A DNA stretch of 48,964 nt. Origin: Candidatus Sumerlaeota bacterium (GTDB lineage: Bacteria; Sumerlaeota; Sumerlaeia; JAFGJS01). Positions 33,250 through 41,788 of this stretch are shown here, piece by piece; position 1 is the first letter of the stretch; the number at the start of each line of letters is the position of its first letter. The stretch covers positions 1 to 48,964 of the forward strand of contig JAFGJS010000072.1 in NCBI GenBank assembly GCA_016928995.1, given 5' to 3'. The position numbers were made by a program, and so were the translations under genes. Below the pieces are notes generated by a model. It was not told the DNA's origin. It saw only the letters and a program-made list of their open reading frames with translations, and ran no database searches.

Positions 33250-33798
33250 ATGGCGGAACACGGAGAACTCCGCCGGGATCTGCTATTCCGCCTGCGTTCG
33301 CTCGCCATCGGCCTTCCGCCATTGCGCGAACGGACGGGCGATGTGAAAAAACGGATCGTCTATCATGTCGACCGGCTCTGCAAACACTACGGCGGACCAG
33401 CGAAAGGATTCTCGCCCGATTTCTTTGAAGCGCTCGAGTCATACGCATGGCCGGGCGATGTACGGGAACTGATCAACGCGTTCGATAGCGCATTCGCGAC
33501 CGCCGGGGATGAACCGGCGCTTTTCCGCAAACACCTTCCCGGTCACATCCGCGCCCATGCGGCCAGGGCGACGTTCAAGGAAAACGACAGCCGCGATGCG
33601 CAAATCGATCAGGATCTCCGCCACGGCCACTCCCTGCCTAAACTGAAGGATTTGAAGAAAACCGTTGAGCAGCGTTATTTGCACAACCTGCTGGTATCCG
33701 CCGATGGAGACATCAAGAAAGCCTGCGAGATTTCCGGCCTGTCACGCTCGCGTCTCTATGGTCTGCTGAAGGAACATGACCAGCACGTGTCCGGCTAG
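33250..33798 (+). pseudogene. Truncated sigma-54 activator (AAA+ lid plus Fis helix-turn-helix)
   Basis: This 182-residue frame corresponds only to the C-terminal third of an NtrC/AtoC-type activator. It begins at the motif ELRRDLLFRL, continues with LPPLRERTGDV, the lid region WPGDVRELINAF, a spacer, and a Fis-type DNA-binding domain (about 130-178, ACEISGLSRSRLYGLLKEH). The receiver domain, Walker A, GAFTGA loop and Walker B are absent and are not found in any frame upstream, because the intact kinase gene ends 10 bp before. An AGGAA site 7 bp upstream means it could be translated as a DNA-binding protein without ATPase activity. It is either decay of a response-regulator gene or a repurposed minimal DNA-binding partner. 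The remnant character is the more likely reading. Confidence 0.7.
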
Positions 33799-34209
33799 AC
33801 TGTTCCGCATGATTGTATCCGTTTTCGAAGAGACGCTACAATCAGTGCCGCGACCGTCAGGGAGCGGCCCAACTGGCGTTGCGGCAAGGGTTGCGGGCCG
33901 CTCCCTGACGGTCGCGGCACTGAATCGAAAATATTAGGAATTATGCGAACCAGATCTAACACTCAATTGACTTAACATTCAGTCCTGGAATTGAGACTTT
34001 ATCCAGTATTCCTGTCCTTTTTTTAGGATGCCCCCTCGTACTATTATCAGGAAAAGCGGAAAATTCAATCCCTAAATATTCATATATGTCTATATTTACT
34101 GATCTTAACTGTTTTGATTAATGCTGGCATGGAACTTGTATGTAAATCTAGTGACATCACTCAACACGACTCAAATCACCATGAATTCGATCGAAATCAG
34201 GCAAAAACC
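33799..34209. other. Intergenic region holding a perfect inverted repeat
   Basis: About 410 bp. The left part carries the 28-bp inverted repeat 33843-33922. The right part is AT-rich (about 33960-34120) and probably contains the promoter for the receiver-like gene. An in-frame ATG at 34129 and TTG at 34114 precede the chosen start 34210, without ribosome sites. Confidence 0.5.
33843..33922. repeat. Perfect 28-bp inverted repeat
   Basis: The arms are 33843-33870 and 33895-33922 (CAGTGCCGCGACCGTCAG at the outer end, GGGAGCGGCCC at the inner end), identical over 28 bp, with a 24-nt loop. No T-run follows on either side, so it is not a standard terminator. It lies directly after the truncated sigma-54 activator gene. 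It looks like a dispersed miniature or REP-like element; only one copy is in this window. Confidence 0.9.
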
Positions 34210-34638
34210 ATGGATTTGTTCATTTACAATCAGGTTGAGGACGATCTTCAGTGCAGGATTCTTGACGCCATCAGTCAAGCCGGGATCAGCGACGGACCGG
34301 AGCGATTCTCCTCTCCCGTCACATTCATCTCCAGGCTTTACCGGCCCAAGCAAAAACTGACCGTGGCCATCATCGTCATTCGCGACAAAGATGAAGTCGA
34401 TTGCATCTCGCAATACTTCGACATGCTGATGGGTCTGAAAATCATTCTCGTGGCGCCTCAACATGGCAACGGCATGAGTGTCTTGAGCCGCATGATGCAT
34501 GCGCGCCTTGTGCTTGCGGCCCATGAGGATTTGACTCCCATTGCGGAAATGCTCCGTAAGCTTAAAGCGCAAGATCCGACGGAAGATAGCGCCCCACTGT
34601 CTTTAGCGCAGGATCATCCGCTGAAGACAGAGGAATAG
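34210..34638 (+). CDS. Receiver-like (degenerate) signalling protein
   Basis: The family of this 142-residue protein is not firmly recognised. The alternation of hydrophobic strands and helices (MDLFIYNQVEDDLQCRILDA, LTVAIIVIRDKDE, GLKIILVAPQHGN, ARLVLAAHEDLTPIAEMLRKL) suggests a flavodoxin-like fold related to receivers. The conserved acidic pocket, phospho-Asp and Lys of a true receiver are not seen. From memory, proteins with this pattern accompany sensor kinases in some Desulfobacterota; this could not be checked. The start at 34210 fits a fold beginning at its first strand; an ATG at 34129 would add 27 polar residues. It sits between the sigma-54 remnant and CheY, all in one direction, so a role in signal transduction is likely. 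Confidence 0.5.
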   Translation: MDLFIYNQVEDDLQCRILDAISQAGISDGPERFSSPVTFISRLYRPKQKLTVAIIVIRDKDEVDCISQYFDMLMGLKIILVAPQHGNGMSVLSRMMHARLVLAAHEDLTPIAEMLRKLKAQDPTEDSAPLSLAQDHPLKTEE

Positions 34639-34749
34639 GACGCCTCAGGCAGGAGGCGCAGGAAGTGCGACAGATCATTCCGCTCGCAGGCGATGACTTC
34701 TGAATAAGGGCGGTCTGGCGAGCTGCTGAAAACAACCGGAGGAAACATC

Positions 34750-35130
34750 ATGAAAGTGTTGGTCGTGGATGACTCAATCGCCATGCGCAAAATCCTGGAG
34801 AAGGTGCTCAAGGGCATCGAATCCATCGATGAAGTCGAACTCGCCGAGGACGGCAAGATCGCCGTGGAAAAAATCACCGCGGGCGCCTTCGACCTTGTGC
34901 TGATGGACTGGAACATGCCTAACATGACCGGCATCGAGGCGCTGCGCGCCGTCCGTGGCGCGGGCAACAAAACTCCGATCGTGATGGTCACCACCGAGGC
35001 GGAAAAGACCCGCATCATCGACGCGATCAAATCGGGCGCGAACAATTACATCATCAAGCCCTTCACGCCGGACGTGATCACGGAAAAAATCCAGGCGACG
35101 CTGGACTCATTGAAAGCCAAGACTGCTTAA
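34750..35130 (+). CDS. CheY-like single-domain response regulator
   Basis: This 126-residue stand-alone receiver has the acidic pair in VLVVDDS (Asp7/Asp8), the phosphoacceptor in LVLMDWNMPNMTG (Asp54), Thr in VMVTTEA and Lys in YIIKPF. The DWNMP phosphorylation loop is the form common in chemotaxis CheY proteins rather than in DNA-binding regulators. An excellent ribosome site (GGAGG) precedes the start. No other chemotaxis gene lies in the window, so it could receive phosphate from the hybrid kinase upstream. Its stop is 13 bp from the stop of the converging AraC gene, with no visible terminator between them. Confidence 0.93.
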   Translation: MKVLVVDDSIAMRKILEKVLKGIESIDEVELAEDGKIAVEKITAGAFDLVLMDWNMPNMTGIEALRAVRGAGNKTPIVMVTTEAEKTRIIDAIKSGANNYIIKPFTPDVITEKIQATLDSLKAKTA

Positions 35131-35143
35131 GCCGTCCAACGGA

Positions 35144-36076
35144 TTAATGCAATTCAATGGCTGATGGATTGTCGGATAGTTTTGAATTGAACATCTTATA
35201 GATCAGATCATGGCCTTCCAGCAGGTTCATGCGATACTGCTTGGGCGTGACGCCGACGAATTTCTTGAAGTGCGTCAGGTATAGATTCGTGGTGGAATAG
35301 CCCAGCTTGGCGGCGACCTCGTCGTTGGTCAGGCGGGTTGTTTTCAACAGGTAGCACGCGCGTTTCATCTTCTCGATCAGAATGCAATCATGCGGCGTTT
35401 TCTTCAGGTGCTCCTTGAAGATCCGGGTGAGGTGCTCGCGGGAAACCTGCAGCTGATCCGCCAATTCGGAGACCGTTAAAAACCTGTCCGGCTGATCGGA
35501 GATTTGCTTGAAGGCCTCCGCGACGAGGAAGTTCGTTTTGGTCAGGGCGTGCATCGTGAACGATTCGAACAGGTTGTTCAGCAATTCGTAAACCAGCAAA
35601 GCCGATTCGATCGGATTGGCCGTGCATGTGCGGGAAGGCTCCACGGCGATGTCCAGCAGCCTTGTGATCAAGGGGGCGTCCAGCGGCAGCGAATAAACCG
35701 GGCCGAATTTTTTCATCATTTCCTTTGTGATCTGCAGGGTATGGCCGCCGTCAAAATCGACGAAAAGGAACTCCCATGGCTCCTTGTCGGAATGGGCGTC
35801 CGCCCAGTAGCCCATGTCGCGATCCGTGTAGGTGCTGAGGAAGCCGGTTCCCGGCGGCAATTCATATTCCCCGGATTGATCCTCGAAATAGCCTTTTCCC
35901 TTCAGTGTGAACTGAAACACGGAATGTTTATAGCCGTATTCAACGCCGTATTTCGCGTAACGCTCATATCCTTTTGTCGCCTTTTCGTGTCCGATCAAAA
36001 GAATACGGGGAACGCTTTTCAATGGAAACGTGATTTCATAATGCGTTTGCAGAGCTGAAATCACCATTTCATTCAT
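35144..36076 (-). CDS. AraC-family transcriptional regulator
   Basis: This 310-residue DNA-binding regulator has an N-terminal cupin-like sensing domain (about 20-165: VFQFTLKGKGYFEDQSGEYELPPGTGFL) and two C-terminal helix-turn-helix motifs (about 200-295: LTVSELADQLQVSREHLTRIF and TNDEVAAKLGYSTTNLYLTHF, then GVTPKQYR). This arrangement is usual for regulators of sugar use. It is transcribed divergently from the big repeat protein at 36585. Two TTCAATG(G)AAA boxes spaced 31 bp lie just upstream (36140-36181), and a third copy lies within its own first codons (36018-36028). These could be its own operator sites; that is inference. No ligand is indicated. The glycan cluster lies 7 kb away. Confidence 0.92.
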   Translation of the reverse strand: MNEMVISALQTHYEITFPLKSVPRILLIGHEKATKGYERYAKYGVEYGYKHSVFQFTLKGKGYFEDQSGEYELPPGTGFLSTYTDRDMGYWADAHSDKEPWEFLFVDFDGGHTLQITKEMMKKFGPVYSLPLDAPLITRLLDIAVEPSRTCTANPIESALLVYELLNNLFESFTMHALTKTNFLVAEAFKQISDQPDRFLTVSELADQLQVSREHLTRIFKEHLKKTPHDCILIEKMKRACYLLKTTRLTNDEVAAKLGYSTTNLYLTHFKKFVGVTPKQYRMNLLEGHDLIYKMFNSKLSDNPSAIELH

Positions 36077-36584
36077 CTTCGACGCTCCGTGGTTTGTTCT
36101 CTCAGCGTATGATTAAACCATGCTTTCTATGGTTCACTGTTCAATGAAAGTAACGAATGCCATTAAATTATTCAATGGAAATCCTTATTCGCATTCAGCA
36201 TAGACAGCCGTTCATCCACCGAAGTGTACGAAAACGTTATCGTTCGATTTGCCGCTCATCATTCAACTTCCGCCGCCAGTCAAAACGCCAATTAATGTTA
36301 AGTCAAGGCTCTGTATATATCTGTCACATTTCTCGCAACGAATATCACATTTAATTAATTGTCATCTTTTTATTTTTATCATAGATATAATAGCCATGAT
36401 TATTAATCTCGCGCTGTGCTGAGGCGGCGGCGAACGATTGATTGTGCTGTGCGGAGAAGGGCTCTCATCATTTCATAACTACTATCCTCGGATCTCCAAA
36501 GAGCCAGTGCGGCGCCAAGCGGCAATCATCAACATGAGCGGTCGAACCGCCATGCAATTTTATGGATCAGGAGGTACGCCTGAA
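36077..36584. other. Divergent control region upstream of the AraC gene
   Basis: About 510 bp with no supported gene. AT-rich at 36340-36400. It contains the TTCAATG(G)AAA boxes and, at its right end, an AGGAGG ribosome site 11 nt before 36585. Confidence 0.5.
36140..36181. promoter_or_regulatory. Candidate AraC operator, direct repeats
   Basis: TTCAATGAAA (36140-36149) and TTCAATGGAAA (36171-36181) are spaced 31 bp start to start, close to three helical turns, which suits AraC-type binding to direct half-sites. The exact 11-mer recurs at 36018-36028 inside the AraC gene. No experimental support. Confidence 0.35.
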
Positions 36585-39500
36585 ATGAGTGACAATAGGT
36601 ATTCTATGCGTTTTATTTGTGTTTTTCTATTTGCTCTATTCTTATCGGTCAGCGCGTCGGGCGATACGGCGATCACCGTGACCAACGGCGATTTCTCGTC
36701 GCCTGGTTACTGGACGGAAGATTGGTCGCAGGTGCCTGGATGGGATTACTATTCCTCAGGCAGCGGCGGCGACGCTCCCGGTGTCAATGGAACCAGCAGC
36801 GCTTACATGGGTCAAATCAACGGCATCTCGCAGATCACCACATACACGATCTCCGCCAATGATCGTTTTTCCATTACATTGGATTATCAAAGCACGTGGA
36901 ACGATGTCGATATCGCCGTTGAGTTTTTCGCTTGGAACGGCGCCACTTCGACGACGATTGAGGTCAATTCCACTGGCGATCTCACGCAGACCTGGTCTGG
37001 CACAGAGACGTGGCTCAATGATCAGTCATGGCAGATGAGCGTATCTATTCCTTCTGGTTCAGCATTCATCGGGCAGACGCTGGGCGTGCGGATTTATCAG
37101 CGCACGGCCGGATCCTGGTGCGATATCAACAACATCCGCCTGGCGACTGCTTTGATTCCTGTGACGAACGGCGATTTTTCCTCGCCCGGTTACTGGACGG
37201 AAGACTGGTCGCAGGTGCCTGGATGGGATTACTATTCCTCGGGCAGCGGCGGCGACGCTCCTGGTGTCAATGGAACCAGCAGCGCTTACATGGGTCAAAT
37301 CAACGGCATTTCACAAATCACGACGCATACCATTGCGGAAAACGAAATCTTTGAAATCATTCTGGATTATCAGAGCACTTGGAATGACATCGACATCGCC
37401 GTTGAATTTTTCGCCTGGAACGGCGCCACTTCGACAACGATTGAGGCCAATTCCACCGGCGATCTGACGCAAGTCTGGTCTGGCACGGAGACGTGGCTTA
37501 ACAATCAATCCTGGCAGATGACCAGCGCGATCGGCGCGGCCTCGCCCTATATCGGCCAAACGCTGGGGGTGATTATTTATCAGCGCTCGGTTGGCTCCTG
37601 GTGCGATATCAACAACATCCGTCTGGCCACTACCGAGCCTGTCGCGGATGCGGAAATCTCCGTTTCACCGGCGACGCTGAATTTCGGCAATCAGTATGCC
37701 GGCGACGGTCCGGCCGCGCCGCTCGAAGTGGTGGTGGAGAATACCGGCGCCGCCGATCTGGACACGACAGTCACCATTATCAACGACGCCGGCTCAGCTT
37801 ATGCGATCGCTTCAGGCTCAACGGTGTTTACGCTTTCGCCAGGCACTTCGATGACCCTCAGCGTCGAGTTTGATCCTTCCACGGGCGGTCGCACAACGGC
37901 GACGTTGCACTTCGAATCGAATGATTCGGTCACGCCGGCTTATGATGTTATGCTTACCGGCTGGGCGGCGGCTGATCCGATGATTCATGTGGTGAATCCC
38001 AGTTTCGCGGAGCCTGGCTACTACACGGAGGATTGGACGCTGGTTCCTGGCTGGGATGAATATCTCGCCGGCTCAGGCGCGGGCGGCAGCGGCGTGCAAG
38101 GCGCCGCAGCGGCATGGATGGGTGTGGACGACGGCATTGAGCAAATTACAACCCACACGATTTTGGCGGGTGATCAATATACGTTGACCTTCGATTACCA
38201 CAGCACATGGCAAAGTATCGACATAGCGATTGAATTCATCGGCTGCGACGGGTCATCCACAACAACGATTGTAACAAATCCCGTCGGCGCATTCATTCAG
38301 TCTCCGGGCGCCTCCGCCGGCCCCTGGCTCTATGATCAATCCTGGACGATGAGCGGAGCGATCCCGGCGATTTCATCGGTGAGCGGACAGAATCTCGGTG
38401 TGCGCATCTATCAGCGCAACACAGATGCGTGGTGCGAGATCAACAATATTCGCATCACTTACACCAACACGCCGCCGACGGATCCTGATATCAATGTCTC
38501 GCCGCTGACGCTTGATTTCGGCGAGCAGTTGATCGCCGCTGGCGCCACGTCGCCGTTGTACGTGACGGTGGAGAATCTCGGCGTAGGAGACTTGAATGCG
38601 ACCGCGACACTGATCAATGATGCCGGCTCTGCATTCGCCATCGCCTCCGGACCCACGACCTTCCCCCTGTCTCCCGGAACGTCGACCACTCTCGGCGTCA
38701 CCTTCGATCCTTCCATTGTGGACCTATACACCGCGACGCTGCGATTCGAAACGGACGATCCCGATGAGTTGACCGTCGATGTGTCGCTCAGCGGAACCGG
38801 CGCGATTCCGGCGCCGGAAGCCGGCATCAGTCCGCTCACGCTGAATTTCGGATCGCACAACATCGCAGACGGTCCATCCGCCGCGATGAATGTCAGCCTG
38901 CAAAGCGTCGGCGAATTGGATCTGGCGGCGACAATCACGATTATCAACGACGCCGGGGCCGCGTTCGCATTGATTTCTTCGCCGACGCTGGTTCTCGCGC
39001 CCACGAATTCCGCCAATCTTCAGGTTGTTTTCAATCCAGTGACGCTGGGCGCGCATACGGCGACTTTGCGCATCGTGACAAACGATCCGACGCAGCCGCA
39101 GGTCGATGTGGCCTTGAGCGGCAATGCCGTCGGCGATACCACGATCTACATCAGCAACTTCAGCTTTGAATGGGACGCTGCTGCGGATAACATCACCCCG
39201 ACGGGCTGGACCTGGAATGGATTGGGCGGACGCGGCGTCGCAGACACCTACGATCTCGCTTATCAACATGAGGATAATTTCTTCTGGCAAGGCGCATCGA
39301 GCGGCAGCCCCAGCGAGCTTTCGCAAACCACAACGCACACTATCGCCGCCGAAGGCGTGATGTACCGGCTGCAAGTCGGTTGCCGCAGTTCCTGGTACGG
39401 CAGCCCTCGCGCCGAGCTGTATTACGATGATAGATCGACGACGGTCACCTTCGCCAGCGGTTATTATGACTCAAGTATAGACTGGACCGAGGGGATGACG

Positions 39501-39680
39501 CTGACTGTGATCGGCGTCGCGCCGGCAGGCGCCGTCGGCAACAATATCGGCATCGTATTGACGGATCATCAAAGCGAGGGCGATCACTGGACCGAATGGG
39601 ACAATGTACGGTTGGAAATCTATACGCCGGAAACGTCGGATATGACCACCCGCTCGCGAAAATGGAGCCTATACCAGTGA
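36585..39680 (+). CDS. Large secreted repeat protein with choice-of-anchor-D domains
   Basis: This 1031-residue exported protein has an N-terminal signal segment (about 8-26, ends VSASG). Two kinds of module alternate. The first is a lectin-like sandwich (motifs TNGDFSSPGYWTEDW, WCDINNIRLAT): two nearly identical copies from about residues 32 and 193, a diverged third (VVNPSFAEPGYYTEDW) from about 469, and a remote fourth (YISNFSFEWDAAADN) from about 857. The second is an Ig-like choice-of-anchor-D (ASH/SPD-2) domain (S-P-x-T-L-N/D-F-G), three copies at about 355-460, 630-740 and 745-850. No catalytic site, anchor or sorting signal was recognised. It is probably an adhesin or cell-surface protein. 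The start at 36585 follows an AGGAGG site. A terminator follows at 39728-39756. It is transcribed divergently from an AraC regulator. Confidence 0.8.
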   Translation: MSDNRYSMRFICVFLFALFLSVSASGDTAITVTNGDFSSPGYWTEDWSQVPGWDYYSSGSGGDAPGVNGTSSAYMGQINGISQITTYTISANDRFSITLDYQSTWNDVDIAVEFFAWNGATSTTIEVNSTGDLTQTWSGTETWLNDQSWQMSVSIPSGSAFIGQTLGVRIYQRTAGSWCDINNIRLATALIPVTNGDFSSPGYWTEDWSQVPGWDYYSSGSGGDAPGVNGTSSAYMGQINGISQITTHTIAENEIFEIILDYQSTWNDIDIAVEFFAWNGATSTTIEANSTGDLTQVWSGTETWLNNQSWQMTSAIGAASPYIGQTLGVIIYQRSVGSWCDINNIRLATTEPVADAEISVSPATLNFGNQYAGDGPAAPLEVVVENTGAADLDTTVTIINDAGSAYAIASGSTVFTLSPGTSMTLSVEFDPSTGGRTTATLHFESNDSVTPAYDVMLTGWAAADPMIHVVNPSFAEPGYYTEDWTLVPGWDEYLAGSGAGGSGVQGAAAAWMGVDDGIEQITTHTILAGDQYTLTFDYHSTWQSIDIAIEFIGCDGSSTTTIVTNPVGAFIQSPGASAGPWLYDQSWTMSGAIPAISSVSGQNLGVRIYQRNTDAWCEINNIRITYTNTPPTDPDINVSPLTLDFGEQLIAAGATSPLYVTVENLGVGDLNATATLINDAGSAFAIASGPTTFPLSPGTSTTLGVTFDPSIVDLYTATLRFETDDPDELTVDVSLSGTGAIPAPEAGISPLTLNFGSHNIADGPSAAMNVSLQSVGELDLAATITIINDAGAAFALISSPTLVLAPTNSANLQVVFNPVTLGAHTATLRIVTNDPTQPQVDVALSGNAVGDTTIYISNFSFEWDAAADNITPTGWTWNGLGGRGVADTYDLAYQHEDNFFWQGASSGSPSELSQTTTHTIAAEGVMYRLQVGCRSSWYGSPRAELYYDDRSTTVTFASGYYDSSIDWTEGMTLTVIGVAPAGAVGNNIGIVLTDHQSEGDHWTEWDNVRLEIYTPETSDMTTRSRKWSLYQ
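36678..37631 (+). repeat. In-frame tandem duplication, period 483 bp
   Basis: Segments 36678-37148 and 37161-37631 encode near-identical modules (161-codon period). About 105 bp in the middle (near 36728-36832 and 37211-37315) differ at only a few positions, mostly silent. This indicates a recent duplication within the gene. Confidence 0.85.
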
Positions 39681-39727
39681 TCAGCAGTTAACAAAGCGAT
39701 ACATTCCTTCCACATTATATTCGATTC

Positions 39728-39756
39728 AGACCGGACCTGTTCCGGTCTTTTTTTTT
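39728..39756 (+). terminator. Rho-independent terminator of the repeat-protein gene
   Basis: An 8-bp stem AGACCGGA (39728-39735) with TCCGGTCT (39741-39748), a 5-nt loop, then a run of T to 39756. It lies 48 bp past the stop at 39680 and just before the converging EtfA gene. Confidence 0.9.
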
Positions 39757-39766
39757 ATTTAGACCC

Positions 39767-40786
39767 TCAGCCGCCTAGCAGCGCATTCACCTTTTCCATC
39801 ACCTCGAAGGCGTCGGCGACGTAGAGCACATCGGCTTTGCCGTGCGCCCATCCGCAGTTGGCGTCGAGATTCACCGCGCGCCGCTCATTGATGAAACGCC
39901 AGCCGACCACGTGCGGCTCTTCGCCGTGACAGCACGTCGCCAGCCCCTTGGGATGGCGCGGTGTGGAGCCGGTCTGGCCCACCTGATTCAAATGGCTGAG
40001 AAACGGCAGAACCTGCCCGCCCTCGGCGCTCATGTCGGTCAACGATTTGCTGCTGCCCAGCGAACAGGACGCATTATGCAGAAAGCCTTTGATGATCTGC
40101 GCGGCTCGTTGGCCGTGAACCTGCCCGTCCTTCTGCTTCTTGGTCCAACCGGCGCCGGTCACGAACAGCAGTTTGGCGTCTGGCCGGATGGTTTGCTCAT
40201 CCGCGGCCGGCGCTTTTTGACCGGTCACCTGCGTGCGGGTGTCCACGTCAACCGCCACGGATTCCACCGAAGCGCCGCCCGATGCGCCTTCCCACGCGCT
40301 CAAACTGCCTGGCGCGATGGTGATGAACCAGGGACGCTCCGTGCGCGTCATCTCCGCCACCATGCGTTGACGATAAAACCAGCGTTTGATCGACGCCTGA
40401 TCGCCGCTCGCGGCGGCGCCCGTCGTGTCGGTGTCGCAGACTCCGCCCAGGCGCTGCGCGGCGCCGGGCAATGCGCGATTGATCCGCGAGGTCGAAGGCG
40501 CCACGACGATGCTCGCGCCCGCCGCCTTGGCCAGCGCTTCGAACGCGGCGGCGTCCGTGGCGTAGCGCGACTGACCGAACGTCTCGCCACTCACGCCGAA
40601 AATTTTCTCCGCGCCGCAACCCGCGATGCTGTCCGCCGCCGCCTGAACCTCGCCGCCGACCAGACCGGCGCTCAGGCTCGCGCCCAGGCCCTCGGCCAAA
40701 GTCTTCGCCGCGCTCAGAGCTTCATGCGCGCTTTTATGCAATGTATTGTCCGCTTCCGTATGCGCTAAAAATAGAACGTGCTCCAT
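39767..40786 (-). CDS. etfA: Electron transfer flavoprotein alpha subunit, divergent
   Basis: This 339-residue subunit normally binds FAD and, with EtfB, carries electrons from acyl-CoA dehydrogenases to ETF-quinone oxidoreductase. The N-terminal Rossmann-like part (about 1-190) and the QVGQTG motif (about residue 256) are seen. The expected later parts of the FAD site (a GISGAIQH-like and an AxNxDPxAPIF-like segment) are replaced by CCHGEEPHVVGWRF and VNLDANCGWAHGKADV, so the FAD-binding domain is clearly divergent. The ATG at 40786 has an AGGAG site; an upstream in-frame start would read through the intergenic spacer. It is the last gene of the operon, 49 bp after etfB. Confidence 0.8.
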   Translation of the reverse strand: MEHVLFLAHTEADNTLHKSAHEALSAAKTLAEGLGASLSAGLVGGEVQAAADSIAGCGAEKIFGVSGETFGQSRYATDAAAFEALAKAAGASIVVAPSTSRINRALPGAAQRLGGVCDTDTTGAAASGDQASIKRWFYRQRMVAEMTRTERPWFITIAPGSLSAWEGASGGASVESVAVDVDTRTQVTGQKAPAADEQTIRPDAKLLFVTGAGWTKKQKDGQVHGQRAAQIIKGFLHNASCSLGSSKSLTDMSAEGGQVLPFLSHLNQVGQTGSTPRHPKGLATCCHGEEPHVVGWRFINERRAVNLDANCGWAHGKADVLYVADAFEVMEKVNALLGG

Positions 40787-40835
40787 TTTATTCTCCTGCG
40801 CCCTTTCAGGGCTTTTTGTCATTCGAATTTCGAAT

Positions 40836-41645
40836 TTATCCTTTAATCCACTCCACGATTTCCTTGGCGATTTCATCCGCCGGCGCATCCTTCACGATGC
40901 GCGTCTCGCGTTTTTGCTTCGGAATTTCGACAGACTTGAACGTCGCGCCGCCAGCGGCCAGATTCGCCGGTTTCGCCTGCTGCAACGCGGGCATCACGCT
41001 GCGCATGTTCACCATTCCGACCTGCGGATTGTTCGGCGGCTCCGGCAGATTGCCCGTGGCCCAGCCCAGCAGCGCCGGAGGACTCTGGCACTTCGACACC
41101 TGATGTTTGCCGCCCTCGATGCGCTCCAGAATTTCCAGCGAGCCGTCCGCGCCGATTGTCAGCTGATCCACGCCCTGGAATTGCTCCGTGATGCCGAGCA
41201 GCTCGCCAACCTGCTGCATCGTGGTTCCCGTGCCGCGCGAGGCCGAAGCCCAGCCGCCAAACACGAGCTGTTTTGATTTATCCAGACCGTCGATGCCCTC
41301 GATCATCCCGGCCAGCGCCTTGGCCGTCGCGGTGGAATCGGCGAAACCGCCCGCCGGTCCGTCCGCCGCGACCAGTTGGAACGGAACCTTCTGCGCGATC
41401 GACATCATCAGTTGTTGCAGCTTGGCCTTGGGGCCGATGCTGACCAGCCAGACCTTGCTGTCCGGCTGACTCTTCGCCAGGTTCGCCGCCTCAAACAGCG
41501 CATGCCCGGCCCACGGGTCCAGCACCATCGGCAGCATCATTTCATTTTTCAGCGCCGGACCTTGCGGCCCGGTCACCGGTTCAAGCGTCTGCAGCGGATC
41601 CGGCGCCAGACTCCCGCAAACAACGATTTGATATCCATTGGACAT
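40836..41645 (-). CDS. etfB: Electron transfer flavoprotein beta subunit
   Basis: This 269-residue subunit pairs with EtfA; in canonical ETF it binds AMP. The adenosine-nucleotide-type alpha/beta fold is indicated by IVVCGSLAPD at the start, LDPWAGHALFEAANLAK (about 42-58, comparable to the N-P-x-D-x-x-A-L-E signature), VWLVSIGPK and VFGGWASASRGTGTTMQQVGELLG. Both the latter and the E-R-I-E-G-G segment (about 175) appear in typical EtfB proteins. The length fits the family (about 250-265). A GGAG site precedes the start at 41645. A CTCCGCGCC-type hairpin (41696-41777) separates it from the ETF-quinone oxidoreductase gene. Confidence 0.88.
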   Translation of the reverse strand: MSNGYQIVVCGSLAPDPLQTLEPVTGPQGPALKNEMMLPMVLDPWAGHALFEAANLAKSQPDSKVWLVSIGPKAKLQQLMMSIAQKVPFQLVAADGPAGGFADSTATAKALAGMIEGIDGLDKSKQLVFGGWASASRGTGTTMQQVGELLGITEQFQGVDQLTIGADGSLEILERIEGGKHQVSKCQSPPALLGWATGNLPEPPNNPQVGMVNMRSVMPALQQAKPANLAAGGATFKSVEIPKQKRETRIVKDAPADEIAKEIVEWIKG

Positions 41646-41695
41646 AAGATCGAACTCCGATTTATATAATCTGTCGTTTCATTCTAATTTATAAT

Positions 41696-41777
41696 CTCCG
41701 CGCCTCCGCGCCTCCGCGCCTCCGCGCCTCTGCGTGAAAAATATTTCGGTATATTATTCTCACGCAGAGGCGCGGAG
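41696..41777. repeat. CTCCGCGCC tandem array with 17-bp hairpin
   Basis: About four 9-bp units (CGCGCCTCC, 41699-41730) lead into a perfect 17-bp inverted repeat: CTCCGCGCCTCTGCGTG (41720-41736) and CACGCAGAGGCGCGGAG (41761-41777), loop 24 nt. It lies in the 143-bp gap between two genes of one operon. A diverged relative is at 8532-8634. Confidence 0.9.
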
Positions 41778-41788
41778 GCGCAGAGTTT

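Noticed and set aside
33240-33250. Frameshift joining the kinase and the sigma-54 fragment
   Set aside because: The kinase receiver domain is complete and the missing activator domains (about 200 residues or more) are not present in any frame, so no single frameshift restores a normal protein.
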